64,000 nucleotides of DNA from Streptomyces malachitofuscus (GTDB lineage: Bacteria; Actinomycetota; Actinomycetes; Streptomycetales; Streptomycetaceae): positions 496,001 to 560,000 of the forward strand of contig NZ_BMUF01000002.1 in assembly GCF_014650055.1 (NCBI RefSeq), given 5' to 3'. The first letter of the stretch is position 1. Each line of letters starts with the position of its first letter. Shown here one piece after another: positions 8,556-17,222 of the stretch. The notes under the pieces were generated by a model. It saw nothing but the letters and a program-made list of their open reading frames with translations, was not told where the DNA came from and did no database searches. The position numbers were made by a program, and so were the translations under genes.

Positions 8556-9353
8556 GTGAGTGCGTTGCGGTTCGTCCGGATGGGCTTCGGGGCCGAGGCC
8601 GTCGACTATCAGGTGGCCTGGGACGAGCAGCGCCGGGTGCACGCGGCACGGTTCGCCGACGAGGTGCCCGACACCGTCATCCTCCTGGAGCACCCCCCGG
8701 TCTACACGGCAGGGCGCCGCACCGAGGCGAGCGAGCGCCCCCTCGACGGCACCCCGGTCATCGACGTGGACCGCGGCGGCAAGATCACCTGGCACGGTCC
8801 CGGCCAGCTGGTGGGCTACCCGATCCAGAAGCTGCCCCGCCCGGTGGACGTGGTCGCGCACGTCCGCCGTCTGGAGGAGGCCCTGATCCGCACCTGCGCG
8901 GAGTTCGGCCTGGAGACCACCCGGGTCGAGGGCCGCAGCGGCGTCTGGGTCCTCGGCGACCCGGTCGAGCAGCGCCCCGCCCTCGGCGGCCTCTCCCTGG
9001 ACTTCGACCCCCGTCTGGACGACGACGAGTTCGACCCCCGTCTCAACGGACCGGAGTACGCCCCCTCCAACGCCGGCCAGCGCCGCGAGGACCGCAAGAT
9101 CGCGGCGATCGGCATCCGCGTGGCCAAGGGCGTCACGATGCACGGCTTCGCACTGAACGTGAACCCCGACAACAAGTGGTTCGACAGGATCATCCCGTGC
9201 GGGATCCGGGACGCGGGTGTCGCCTCCCTCGCGGCCGAGCTGGGCCGTGACATCACGATCGAGGAGGTGCTCCCCGTCGTCGAACGCCACCTCCGCGACA
9301 TCCTGGAGAACGCGGATCTCAAGCCGCGGGAGATCGAGAGGACACCGGCATAA
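8556..9353 (+). CDS. lipB: Octanoyl-[acyl carrier protein]:protein N-octanoyltransferase
   Basis: LipB moves octanoate from acyl-ACP onto lipoyl domains of dehydrogenase complexes, the first step of lipoate synthesis. Family motifs are present: [30 protein letters not shown], then [20 protein letters not shown] with the catalytic Lys, and IPCGI with the catalytic Cys. At 265 residues it is longer than E. coli LipB (213). The extra ~35 residues are an acidic insert around residues 135-180 containing FDPRL twice. GTG 8556 follows GGGAGG. lipA lies 153 bases downstream on the same strand. Confidence 0.95.
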   Translation: MSALRFVRMGFGAEAVDYQVAWDEQRRVHAARFADEVPDTVILLEHPPVYTAGRRTEASERPLDGTPVIDVDRGGKITWHGPGQLVGYPIQKLPRPVDVVAHVRRLEEALIRTCAEFGLETTRVEGRSGVWVLGDPVEQRPALGGLSLDFDPRLDDDEFDPRLNGPEYAPSNAGQRREDRKIAAIGIRVAKGVTMHGFALNVNPDNKWFDRIIPCGIRDAGVASLAAELGRDITIEEVLPVVERHLRDILENADLKPREIERTPA

Positions 9354-9506
9354 AAGCCGCCCGCCCGGCGTTGCACGTCCAGGCGTAACAGGCCCCGACG
9401 AGGACGGGGGGCGGCCGGCCTCAGCAGGCCGACACCCTCGCCGGGCATTCAAATCAACGGGCGTACGCTTGAGCACGCCGAAGAATCAATCGCTAGGGAG
9501 CCGGTC

Positions 9507-10472
9507 GTGTCCGCAGTCGCACCCGACGGACGCAAGATGCTGCGCCTGGAGGTCCGCAACAGCCAGACCCCCATCGAGCGCAAGCCCGAGTGGATCAAGA
9601 CCCGGGCGAAAATGGGCCCCGAGTACTCCAAGATGCAGAACCTCGTCAAGAGCGAGGGGCTGCACACGGTCTGCCAGGAAGCCGGCTGTCCGAACATCTA
9701 CGAGTGCTGGGAGGACCGCGAGGCCACCTTCCTCATCGGCGGCGACCAGTGCACCCGGCGCTGCGACTTCTGCCAGATCGACACCGGCAAGCCCGAGGCC
9801 CTCGACCGTGACGAGCCGCGCCGCGTGGGCGAGTCCGTGGTCACCATGGACCTGAACTACGCCACGATCACCGGCGTCGCCCGCGACGACCTGGAGGACG
9901 GCGGCGCCTGGCTGTACGCGGAGACCGTGCGCCAGATCCACGCGCAGACCGCGGACCGCGCGGAGGGCCGCACCAAGGTCGAGCTGCTGGCCCCGGACTT
10001 CAACGCGGTCCCGGAGCAGCTCGCGGAGGTCTTCTCCTCCCGCCCCGAGGTCTTCGCGCACAACGTCGAGACGGTCCCCCGGATCTTCAAGCGGATCCGC
10101 CCCGGCTTCCGCTACGACCGCTCGCTGAAGGTCATCACCGACGCCCGCGACTACGGCCTGGTCACCAAGTCCAACCTGATCCTCGGCATGGGCGAGACCC
10201 GCGAGGAGGTCAGCGAGGCGCTGAGGCAGCTGCACGACGCCGGCTGCGAGCTGGTCACCATCACCCAGTACCTGCGGCCCTCCGTGCGCCACCACCCCGT
10301 GGAGCGCTGGGTGAAGCCGCACGAGTTCGTGGAGCTGAAGGAGGAGGCCGAGCAGATCGGCTTCTCCGGCGTGATGTCCGGCCCGCTGGTCCGCTCCTCG
10401 TACCGCGCCGGCCGGCTGTACCGGATGGCCATCGAAAAGCGTGGCGCTTACGTCGCCTCCCAGGCGGTCTGA
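9507..10472 (+). CDS. lipA: Lipoyl synthase (radical SAM)
   Basis: LipA inserts two sulfurs into protein-bound octanoate. The protein has 321 residues. The auxiliary cluster motif is C-x4-C-x5-C in [15 protein letters not shown]; the radical-SAM motif is C-x3-C-x2-C in [21 protein letters not shown] and TQYLRPS are further family signatures. GTG 9507 is preceded by AGGGAG. It follows lipB and completes the lipoate pathway. It presumably serves pyruvate and 2-oxoglutarate dehydrogenases and the glycine cleavage system. Confidence 0.97.
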   Translation: MSAVAPDGRKMLRLEVRNSQTPIERKPEWIKTRAKMGPEYSKMQNLVKSEGLHTVCQEAGCPNIYECWEDREATFLIGGDQCTRRCDFCQIDTGKPEALDRDEPRRVGESVVTMDLNYATITGVARDDLEDGGAWLYAETVRQIHAQTADRAEGRTKVELLAPDFNAVPEQLAEVFSSRPEVFAHNVETVPRIFKRIRPGFRYDRSLKVITDARDYGLVTKSNLILGMGETREEVSEALRQLHDAGCELVTITQYLRPSVRHHPVERWVKPHEFVELKEEAEQIGFSGVMSGPLVRSSYRAGRLYRMAIEKRGAYVASQAV

Positions 10473-10548
10473 CGCACCTCCGGCGGCACACCTCCGACAA
10501 CGTGTGAACTCACGCACAAGGCCCTACCGGCCAGTAATGGCCGAGAGC

Positions 10549-10597
10549 ACGCGGTCCCGACCGTCCTCGCAGATGAGGGCACAGGTCGGGACCGCGT
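10549..10597. terminator. Stem-loop after lipA
   Basis: A 14-bp perfect inverted repeat (ACGCGGTCCCGACC at 10549-10562 and its complement at 10584-10597) with a 21-base loop lies 77 bases after the lipA stop. It lacks a T-tract, as is usual in this genus. Confidence 0.65.
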
Positions 10598-10730
10598 CGG
10601 CGTTCCGGGGGCCCGCACGGAGGCTTCATGCCTGTTTGACCGGCCGGTCACGCCCTGGTAACACCAGTCAGTGAGCCTGGAATCACAGCACGCACACCCC
10701 TACCCGTCGGCACCGAGGGAGACCTCCACC

Positions 10731-10931
10731 ATGCAGGCCGCGCCTGTCCGCGCCACCGCCATCCCGTCCTTCACCACCGCGTTGCGCGCCGTCGAGTCGC
10801 TGCTGATGAGCGGCGGCCAGCGCACCGCCCGGCGCAACGCCTGGACCTCCGTCCTCGAGGACCGCCGTCGCGCCAAGGACCGGATCGAGACCCAGCGCGT
10901 CCTCGACCGGACCGTGACCACCCGTCCCTGA
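10731..10931 (+). CDS. Small conserved protein downstream of lipA
   Basis: About 66 residues, basic, no membrane segment or signal. It begins MQAAPVRATAIPSFTTALRA and has a helical middle with RTARRNAWTSVLEDRRRAKD. ATG 10731 has GAGGGAGA about 10 bases upstream; an upstream in-frame start at 10671 has no ribosome site. From memory a homologue sits at the same place in other Streptomyces genomes, so it is likely a real gene. Function unknown. Confidence 0.65.
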   Translation: MQAAPVRATAIPSFTTALRAVESLLMSGGQRTARRNAWTSVLEDRRRAKDRIETQRVLDRTVTTRP

Positions 10932-11002
10932 TCCGCCCGCCGAACCCGGCCGCCCCGGCACTGCCGTCGAGGGCACTCCGGGGGACACGTAGACTTCATG
11001 GC

Positions 11003-11707
11003 ATGGCGAGGAAGGAAACCGCAGCGGACGCTGCGAACCCCGGGCGACTGAAGCAGATCGCCCTGACCTACAAGATGACCCGCAGGGCCGACAAGAAGAT
11101 CGGTCTTGTACTCGCGGCTGTCGGAATCGTCACCTTCGGTGTCTTCCTCGCGATCGGCTTCTTGATCGGGCACCCCATCTATCTCGGCATCCTGGGCCTT
11201 CTGCTCGCCTTCCTCGCGACGGCGATCGTGTTCGGGCGCCGGGCCGAGCGAGCGGCCTTCGGGCAGATGGAGGGACAGCCGGGCGCCGCCGCGGCCGTGC
11301 TCGACAACATCGGCCGGGGCTGGACGACCACCCCGGCGGTGGCGATGAACCGCAGCCAGGACGTGGTGCACCGGGCGGTCGGCAAGGCCGGCATCGTGCT
11401 GGTCGCCGAGGGCAACCCGAACCGGGTGAAGGGCCTGCTGGCCGCCGAGAAGAAGAAGATGAACCGCATCGTCGCGGACGTCCCGGTGCACGATCTGATC
11501 GTGGGGACGGGCGAGGGCCAGGTCGAGCTGAAGAAGCTGCGCACGACCATGCTCAAGCTCCCGCGCGTGCTCACCGGCCCGCAGGTCACCGCGACCAACG
11601 ACCGGCTGCGCGCCCTGGGCGACCTGATGAGCAACATGCCGCTGCCGAAGGGCCCGATGCCCAAGGGCATGAAGCTGCCGAAGGGCGGCGGACCGCGCGG
11701 CCGCTGA
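11003..11707 (+). CDS. DUF4191 membrane protein
   Basis: A 234-residue protein with a basic N-terminus, two adjacent transmembrane helices (about residues 33-75, VLAAVGIVTFGVFLAIGFLI then a second), and a long soluble part ending in a Lys/Pro/Gly-rich tail with repeats of MPKG/LPKG. This is the DUF4191 pattern of actinobacteria. Function unknown. Position between lipA and glnA is typical of Streptomyces. A TAGACT box lies close to the start, so translation may be leaderless. Confidence 0.8.
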   Translation: MARKETAADAANPGRLKQIALTYKMTRRADKKIGLVLAAVGIVTFGVFLAIGFLIGHPIYLGILGLLLAFLATAIVFGRRAERAAFGQMEGQPGAAAAVLDNIGRGWTTTPAVAMNRSQDVVHRAVGKAGIVLVAEGNPNRVKGLLAAEKKKMNRIVADVPVHDLIVGTGEGQVELKKLRTTMLKLPRVLTGPQVTATNDRLRALGDLMSNMPLPKGPMPKGMKLPKGGGPRGR

Positions 11708-11728
11708 GACCCGTCAGCTCCCGGACAT

Positions 11729-11772
11729 GACGACGGGGGGCGCCGGAAGAGATTCCGGCGCCCCCCGTCGTC
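11729..11772. terminator. Bidirectional terminator, 20-bp perfect stem
   Basis: A perfect 20-bp inverted repeat (arms 11729-11748 and 11753-11772) encloses a GAGA tetraloop. It lies between the convergent DUF4191 and RDD genes and would stop transcription from both sides. Confidence 0.85.
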
Positions 11773-11799
11773 GTATCGGACCGCCCCCGCGTCCCCGGC

Positions 11800-12270
11800 T
11801 CAGACCCGGACCTCGACCGTGCGGGCCAGCCGGTCGTGCAGCCCGCGCCCGTCGCGGTCCCAGATGAGGGCCGGCACGGCCAGGCACAGCAGGGCCGAGC
11901 GCACCAGTCCGCGCAGCGGCTGGACCCGGCCGTTGTCCACGGCGATCACCCGCAGCCCGAACAGACGCTTGCCCGGGGTGAAGCCGACCGTGCCCACGGT
12001 GAGGACGCTCAGCACCAGGAACACCAGCAGCGCCCAGTTACCGGTCGTCTGTCCGTCGTAGCCGTCGGTGATCAGACCGTATGCGATCAGCATGCACAGA
12101 CCCCAGTCCACGGCGAGGGCGCCGAGCCTGCGGCCGGGGCGTGCGATCGAGCCCGGGCCGTGCTCCGGCAGCCCCAGCTGCTCGCCCCGGTATCCGAACT
12201 CGGCACCGGCTTCCTCCAGCGCCGCACGCGGCCCGGACAGCCATGATCCGATTGCTTGCCTGTTGTCCAC
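11800..12270 (-). CDS. RDD family membrane protein
   Basis: A 156-residue protein. The RDD domain starts near residue 45 with RPGRRLGALAVDWGLCMLIA, has three hydrophobic segments, the conserved TPGKRLFGLRV stretch, and ends with RDGRGLHDRLARTVEV. RDD proteins are small integral membrane proteins, some linked to ion transport; the substrate here is unknown. GTG 12270 is used. It is divergent from glnA and ends against the 11729-11772 terminator. Confidence 0.85.
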   Translation of the reverse strand: MDNRQAIGSWLSGPRAALEEAGAEFGYRGEQLGLPEHGPGSIARPGRRLGALAVDWGLCMLIAYGLITDGYDGQTTGNWALLVFLVLSVLTVGTVGFTPGKRLFGLRVIAVDNGRVQPLRGLVRSALLCLAVPALIWDRDGRGLHDRLARTVEVRV

Positions 12271-12344
12271 CCGTCCACGGTACTGCGCCCGGATATGACC
12301 ACAGGACGGCGGGGTGCGTCGGGGCTACCGTGGGAGTGGGCCCG

Positions 12345-12383
12345 GTTAACTTGTGCGAAACAAATGGGTCACGCACGAGAAAT
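12345..12383 (+). promoter_or_regulatory. GlnR operator of glnA
   Basis: Four half-sites follow the GlnR pattern with exact 6-base spacers: GTTAAC (12345-12350), GAAAC (12357-12361), GTCAC (12368-12372) and GAAAT (12379-12383). GlnR is the nitrogen regulator of actinobacteria and controls glnA. The box ends 97 bases before the start codon. Confidence 0.85.
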
Positions 12384-12480
12384 GACCCGTCCCTAGGGTC
12401 GAGTGCAGCGTGTGCCACCCGCACTGGCCGCACGAACGATCTACCACCCCGGCGGGACGGTCGGGAGTAGGAGGAGCTGG

Positions 12481-13890
12481 ATGTTCCAGAACGCCGACGA
12501 GGCCAAGAAGTTCATCGCGGACGAGGACGTCAAGTTCATCGACGTCCGGTTCTGCGACCTCCCGGGTGTGATGCAGCACGTCACGGTGCCGGCGGAGGCG
12601 TTCGACCCCGACGAGGAACTGGCCTTCGACGGATCCTCGATCCGTGGTTTCCAGGCCATCCACGAGTCCGACATGGCACTGCGCGCCGACGTCTCGACGG
12701 CCCGGGTCGACCCGTTCCGCCGCGACAAGACGCTGAACATCAACTTCTTCATCCACGACCCCATCACGGGCGAGCAGTACTCCCGTGACCCGCGCAACGT
12801 GGCCAAGAAGGCCGAGGCCTACCTCGCCTCGACCGGTATCGCGGACACCGCGTACTTCGGTCCCGAGGCCGAGTTCTACGTCTTCGACAGCGTGCGCTTC
12901 AAGACCTCCGAGAACGAGTCCTTCTACCACATCGACTCCGAGGCGGGCGCCTGGAACACCGGCGCGCTGGAGGACAACCGCGGCTACAAGGTCCGCTACA
13001 AGGGCGGCTACTTCCCGGTTCCGCCGGTCGACCACTTCGCCGACCTGCGCGCCGAGATCTCCCTGGAGCTGGCCAAGGCCGGCCTGAAGGTCGAGCGTCA
13101 GCACCACGAGGTGGGCACCGCCGGCCAGGCCGAGATCAACTACAAGTTCAACACCCTGCTGGCCGCCGCCGACGACCTGCAGCTCTTCAAGTACATCGTG
13201 AAGAACGTCGCCTGGCGCAACGGCAAGACCGCGACCTTCATGCCGAAGCCGATCTTCGGTGACAACGGTTCGGGCATGCACGTCCACCAGTCGCTGTGGG
13301 CGGGCGGCGAGCCGCTCTTCTACGACGAGCAGGGCTACGCCGGTCTGTCGGACACCGCCCGCTACTACATCGGCGGCATCCTCAAGCACGCCCCGTCGCT
13401 GCTGGCCTTCACCAACCCGACGGTGAACTCCTACCACCGCCTGGTGCCCGGCTTCGAGGCCCCGGTGAACCTGGTGTACTCGCAGCGCAACCGCTCCGCC
13501 GCGATGCGCATCCCGATCACCGGTTCCAACCCGAAGGCCAAGCGCGTGGAGTTCCGCGCCCCGGACGCCTCCGGCAACCCGTACCTGGCCTTCTCGGCGC
13601 TGCTCCTCGCGGGCCTGGACGGCATCAAGAACAAGATCGAGCCGGCCGAGCCGATCGACAAGGACCTCTACGAGCTGGCTCCCGAGGAGCACGCGAACGT
13701 GGCCCAGGTCCCGACCTCCCTCGGCGCCGTCCTCGACCGCCTCGAGGCCGACCACGAGTTCCTCCTGCAGGGCGACGTGTTCACGCCGGACCTGATCGAG
13801 ACGTGGATCGACTTCAAGCGGGAGAACGAGATCGCCCCGCTCCAGCTCCGCCCGCACCCGCACGAGTTCGAGATGTACTTCGACGTGTGA
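12481..13890 (+). CDS. glnA: Glutamine synthetase type I
   Basis: This enzyme makes glutamine from glutamate, ammonium and ATP, the main ammonium entry route. The protein is 469 residues. GSI landmarks are present: [11 protein letters not shown] (residues 48-57), the metal/glutamate residues in [10 protein letters not shown] (128-136), HVHQSLW (267-273) and [11 protein letters not shown]. The adenylylation tyrosine is Tyr397 in [10 protein letters not shown], so activity should be controlled by GlnE, encoded at 42255-45257. ATG 12481 follows AGGAGGAG. Transcription is expected to be under GlnR via the box at 12345-12383. Confidence 0.97.
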   Translation: MFQNADEAKKFIADEDVKFIDVRFCDLPGVMQHVTVPAEAFDPDEELAFDGSSIRGFQAIHESDMALRADVSTARVDPFRRDKTLNINFFIHDPITGEQYSRDPRNVAKKAEAYLASTGIADTAYFGPEAEFYVFDSVRFKTSENESFYHIDSEAGAWNTGALEDNRGYKVRYKGGYFPVPPVDHFADLRAEISLELAKAGLKVERQHHEVGTAGQAEINYKFNTLLAAADDLQLFKYIVKNVAWRNGKTATFMPKPIFGDNGSGMHVHQSLWAGGEPLFYDEQGYAGLSDTARYYIGGILKHAPSLLAFTNPTVNSYHRLVPGFEAPVNLVYSQRNRSAAMRIPITGSNPKAKRVEFRAPDASGNPYLAFSALLLAGLDGIKNKIEPAEPIDKDLYELAPEEHANVAQVPTSLGAVLDRLEADHEFLLQGDVFTPDLIETWIDFKRENEIAPLQLRPHPHEFEMYFDV

Positions 13891-13895
13891 CCGGC

Positions 13896-13942
13896 CGACG
13901 GCGCCCCCGTGCCTGGATCCTCCAGGGGCGGGGGCGCCGTCG
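13896..13942 (+). terminator. glnA terminator
   Basis: A 14-bp stem (CGACGGCGCCCCCG at 13896-13909, complement at 13929-13942) topped by a second small stem (CCTGGA/TCCAGG) lies 6 bases after the glnA stop. Confidence 0.8.
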
Positions 13943-14021
13943 TGTGTCCGGAAAGCTTCCCTCTCCGCGCCCGGGGAGGGATCCTTTATCTGACACTGCT
14001 GTTCGAGAGAAGGTCACGGGG

Positions 14022-14279
14022 ATGTCCGAGAGGGACGACGAGGAGCGGGAGTTCGACATCAAGTGGGCGGACGGCGCCGAGCACAAGGAGCCGTCGGCAC
14101 GGGCCCGCATGCTCGCCGCCCGGTGGAAGGACAACCCGCCCGGACCGGTCCCGTTCCGGGGCGAGCCGGAGCACCGGGGCTCGGCGGGCCGCTCGTCGTG
14201 GGTGTCGACGGCGGTGGTGCTCGGCTGTGTCGTCGCGGTGATCGTGCTGCTCGGCTACATCAACTTCCGCCCGTACTGA
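14022..14279 (+). CDS. Small single-pass membrane protein downstream of glnA
   Basis: 85 residues: a charged N-terminal half (MSERDDEEREFDIKWADG, then a Pro-rich stretch) and one C-terminal transmembrane helix (VSTAVVLGCVVAVIVLLGYI) ending in NFRPY. Topology suggests the N-terminus is cytoplasmic. ATG 14022 follows AGAAGG. No function is known to me. The same gene follows glnA in related species, from memory, but the glnA terminator separates them. Confidence 0.7.
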   Translation: MSERDDEEREFDIKWADGAEHKEPSARARMLAARWKDNPPGPVPFRGEPEHRGSAGRSSWVSTAVVLGCVVAVIVLLGYINFRPY

Positions 14280-14299
14280 TCCCCCGGGCGCGACCTGGT

Positions 14300-15240
14300 C
14301 GCTCCGGGCGACGGCGACCGTCGGGGAGGTGCGGGAGGCGCGGAGGGCGGGCACCGTTCCGGCCCGGTCACCATGACGAGGGCGAAGAGGACCGCCGCGA
14401 GCTGCCCCACGGGGACGGTGAAGGGGGTGCTCGTCTCGGCGACACGGACCACCAGCCAGGGTTACGGCACACCGAGGGCCAGACCGAGGTCGCGACTCCG
14501 GCGACCGCCACCAGGACCGTCAGGCCCAGGAGCAGGACCGCCGTCGTGGCCGTCGTCCGCAGGTCGTCCGAGCCCGTGTCCTGTGCGGCCGCGTCCTCGG
14601 CGGCGACGACCCGGTCGTCGCCGCGCTCCGGACCGGTCAGGGTGTCGGTGACGGCACGCTGCGCCCGGATCCGCCCCTGCGCGCCGTCCTCCGGGGCGTT
14701 TGCGGTGACCGTGGTCGGCGCCGGGTCCGCTCCCATGCGGGTGAGGTCCGCGGCGGGGACGAAGAAGTTGCCTCCGTAGGATCACGCCCCGGGCAGCGTC
14801 GCCGCGACGGTGAGGTGGACGGGGCGGCCCTCGAAGGTGAGCGTCACCCGGTCGCCGGCCCGCACGTCGAGCTCGTGGGCGTGGTCGGCGTCCACGACGA
14901 CATGGCCGGGTGCGAGGCGGTCGAGGGAGCCGCTGCGGGCGGTCAGGCCGGTACCGGACCGGACGGTGCGGAGGTCGAGGTCGGAGACCGCGCGCTGCGG
15001 TTGCCTTCGACGACCTCCGCCCTGCGCAACACGGTCACGGCGGCCGGCGAGCGGTCGAGGGTGTCGCCGTCCCTGGGGTACAGCCGGAAGTCGGCGGGGG
15101 TCTCCACCGCCTGCCGGTAGCGCTCGTAGGCGTCCAGGGAGGCGAGACAGGTCAGGGCCGAGCCGACCAGGCAGACACCGAGGGCGACAGCGCACGTCCG
15201 GCGTGCGGCACGACGGTGCCGGGCGCCCCGCGGCGGAGGC
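14300..15240 (-). pseudogene. Decayed FtsX-like ABC transporter permease
   Basis: Reading the minus strand from ~15220, one frame gives a hydrophobic helix (CAVALGVCLVGSALTCLA) and then PADFRLYPRDGDTLDRSPAA. Near 14990 the frame shifts into LDLRTVRSGTGLTARSGSLD and HVVVDADHAHELDVRAGDRV. An in-frame TGA at 14782-14784 then interrupts it, but the same frame resumes with YGGNFFVPAADLTRMGADP and a helix TAVLLLGLTVLVAVAGVA. After another frame change near 14470 a final piece TPFTVPVGQLAAVLFALV appears. These are pieces of a MacB/FtsX-type permease with the middle deleted. No ATPase partner is nearby. Confidence 0.7.
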
Positions 15241-15260
15241 GCCCGGCGACGGTCCCGGTC

Positions 15261-15581
15261 TCAGCGGTTGTAGCGCATGAACGCGCGCACCATGTGGCAC
15301 GTGGTGTCCGACGGCGGGTGCACGCCGATCAGCTCCGCCGTGCTCCGTATCGTCTCGTTGCGCGCCTGGTTGGGCAGGTAGACGCCGGAGTCGAGCAGGG
15401 CGATGGCGAGCCGCATCGCCTTGAGCCGGCGGTTGTGCGTGACGTACCACTCACGCGGGCGGCCCGGCGGCAGCGGACGCTTCTCCACCGGGGCGCAGGG
15501 CATTTCGAGCAGCACGGGACGCTTGGCGGTGGACTGGGTGGGCTGGGGCTTCGGCTTCAGTGCGGCAGCGGGCACGGGCAT
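15261..15581 (-). CDS. Unrecognised small basic protein
   Basis: About 106 residues. The N-terminal 40 are Pro/Lys-rich. The C-terminal part is well-ordered looking: REWYVTHNRRLKAMRLAIAL, then DSGVYLPNQARNETIRSTAE and ending CHMVRAFMRYNR. Codon use is normal for the genome, supporting a real gene. ATG 15581 has AGGAGG directly abutting it, which is too close, so the true start may differ (an internal ATG precedes PCAPVEKRPL). No signal or membrane segment. Function unknown. Confidence 0.55.
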   Translation of the reverse strand: MPVPAAALKPKPQPTQSTAKRPVLLEMPCAPVEKRPLPPGRPREWYVTHNRRLKAMRLAIALLDSGVYLPNQARNETIRSTAELIGVHPPSDTTCHMVRAFMRYNR

Positions 15582-15806
15582 CCTCCTGTCGCGGTCGGGG
15601 CGGCCCGCCGGGGTCCACGACGACCCCGGTGACTCCCTCGAACACTGCTGACAGTTTACTGCCCGCCACTGACAATCAGCAGACCTGCTCAAGCCAACAA
15701 ATGGGCTGGTGGACACGGGTTTTGTCGCTGCGTCACAGCACTCCCGCCGGACACGCGCGAGACGGCGGCAAATTCGAACAGAGGGGGACGGCGTACCGTG
15801 TGCGGT

Positions 15807-16178
15807 ATGGAGATCTGGATCAATCCCGCCTGTTCCAAGTGCCGTAGCGCCCTCAGCCTGCTCGACGCCGAGGGGGCCGAGTACACCGTGCGGCGGTATC
15901 TGGAGGAGGTGCCCGGCGAGGAGGAGATCCGGGAGGTGCTGGAGCGGCTCGGACTCGAGCCGTGGGACATCACCCGGACCCAGGAGGCGGTCGCCACGGA
16001 ACTGGGGCTCAAGGAGTGGGAGCGGGAGGCCGGTACGCGGGACCGCTGGATCGCGGCCCTCGCCGCGCACCCCAAACTGATCCAGCGGCCGATCATCACG
16101 GCGGACGACGGCACGGCGGTGGTCGGCCGGACGGAGGAGGCCGTACGGGACGCCCTCGCCCGCCGAACCGACGTGTGA
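15807..16178 (+). CDS. ArsC/Spx family thioredoxin-fold protein
   Basis: A 123-residue protein with the arsenate reductase (glutaredoxin-like) fold. The N-terminal motif is INPACSKCRSAL, a CxxC-type version rather than the single-Cys of classical ArsC. KLIQRPIITADDG followed by VVGR is the family's second conserved region. It may be a thiol-linked reductase, but arsenate activity is not certain and no ars genes are nearby. ATG 15807 is chosen because a TACCGT box lies 8 bases upstream (leaderless style); GTG 15798 is the alternative. Confidence 0.75.
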   Translation: MEIWINPACSKCRSALSLLDAEGAEYTVRRYLEEVPGEEEIREVLERLGLEPWDITRTQEAVATELGLKEWEREAGTRDRWIAALAAHPKLIQRPIITADDGTAVVGRTEEAVRDALARRTDV

Positions 16179-16277
16179 CGCAGGCCACTTGGGCGACTTG
16201 GCCCGACCGCTGAGTAACTCCGTTCGGTATCTCGTACATAGCGGCGTACGCCCCCCTACCTCTTCGAGGAGGCGCGC

Positions 16278-16952
16278 ATGTCGCGCAGGAGAACTCTCGG
16301 TCCGAAGAAGAAGCTCGCGCTGTTGCTGAGCGCCGCCACGGTGGCGGGAGGCGGCGCCTTCGTCATGGCGACGACGTCGAACGCCTCCCCGCCGGCGGCC
16401 ACCACCAAGTCGGCGGCGGACTCGACCGTCTGTCAGGGGCTCGCCACCGCGCTCGGCAACAACGAGAAGTTCATCGAGGGCCAGCGGGCCAATCCCGACG
16501 CGCAGTCGGAGGCGCGGATCGCCAACCGCGAGGCGGTCATCGCCCAGATCAAGGTTCAGCAGGAGGCGTCCGGGTGCACGGTTGGGGAGTCGGCTCAGGA
16601 CTCCCAGACCGCGCAGCCGGAGCAGCCCGCCCCGTCCCAGCCGGCCCAGGGCGACCAGGGCGGCCAGGGCGAGCAGGCCGGTGGTGACGGTGCCGCGGCC
16701 GTGGGTGAGCAGGTGTGCAACGGCTCCACCGTCACCCTCTCCGGTGAGGACGGCGCCCCTGCGGCGTCCAGCAACCAGTTCCCGGCCGGTACGAAGCTGA
16801 AGGTCACCAACCTGGACAACAACAAGTCCACGACGGTGGAGGTCACCTCGGTGTCCGGCAGCTGTGTGCTGCTCAACAACGCGGCCTTCGAGCAGGTCCG
16901 CGAGGCCGGCAAGTTCCTGATCCGGCGCGCGGTGATCGAGAAGGTGGGGTGA
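16278..16952 (+). CDS. Secreted protein with Cys-bracketed helical domain and RlpA-like barrel
   Basis: About 224 residues. A basic N-terminus and hydrophobic core (KKKLALLLSAATVAGGGAFV) form a signal peptide. Residues ~48-98 make a helical segment between two cysteines (STVCQGLATALG ... EASGCT). A Gln/Pro/Gly-rich linker (~105-140) follows. The C-terminal ~85 residues (QVCNGSTVTLSGEDG, GTKLKVTNLDNNKSTTVEV, AGKFLIRRAVIEKVG) look like a double-psi beta-barrel of the RlpA/expansin type. The N-terminal layout recurs in the DUF1996 protein at 21567-23105. It is probably wall- or matrix-associated; function unknown. Confidence 0.75.
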   Translation: MSRRRTLGPKKKLALLLSAATVAGGGAFVMATTSNASPPAATTKSAADSTVCQGLATALGNNEKFIEGQRANPDAQSEARIANREAVIAQIKVQQEASGCTVGESAQDSQTAQPEQPAPSQPAQGDQGGQGEQAGGDGAAAVGEQVCNGSTVTLSGEDGAPAASSNQFPAGTKLKVTNLDNNKSTTVEVTSVSGSCVLLNNAAFEQVREAGKFLIRRAVIEKVG

Positions 16953-16972
16953 GGTCCCGGGTTCCGTAGGCA

Positions 16973-17007
16973 GGGCCCGCCGCTCCGGGGTCGGGAGCGG
17001 CGGGCCC
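16973..17007 (+). terminator. Terminator after the RlpA-like gene
   Basis: A 14-bp perfect stem (GGGCCCGCCGCTCC and complement) with a 7-base loop lies 21 bases past the stop, followed by TTC. Confidence 0.75.
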
Positions 17008-17084
17008 TTCGCCTGCCCTCGCATACACTCCGCCCGCCTTCCCGCGCGCGCTCACGGAGTGCGGCGGGGCACACCGCATGTCAG

Positions 17085-17133
17085 GTAACACGGGGTTCAC
17101 ATTCGGGCAATGGCCGGGAAATCGCCTGTTGAC
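17085..17133 (+). promoter_or_regulatory. Probable GlnR operator of glnII
   Basis: Five 5-base half-site-like words occur every 11 bases: GTAAC (17085), TTCAC (17096), GCAAT (17107), GAAAT (17118) and TTGAC (17129). The spacing and several words match the GlnR pattern, though it is more degenerate than the glnA box. It lies about 90 bases upstream of glnII. Confidence 0.65.
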
Positions 17134-17222
17134 AGGCTGCGGGCATCGACGGCGGCGCCCCAGTGCCGCAGCGCCGCAGCACCCGCACAAGCGCCCAGAC
17201 CCACCCCCGAAGGATGTGGACC

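Noticed and set aside
15807..16178. Arsenic-resistance locus
   Set aside because: The ArsC-like protein stands alone, with no ArsR, ArsB or Acr3 gene nearby, and its motif is CxxC rather than classical.
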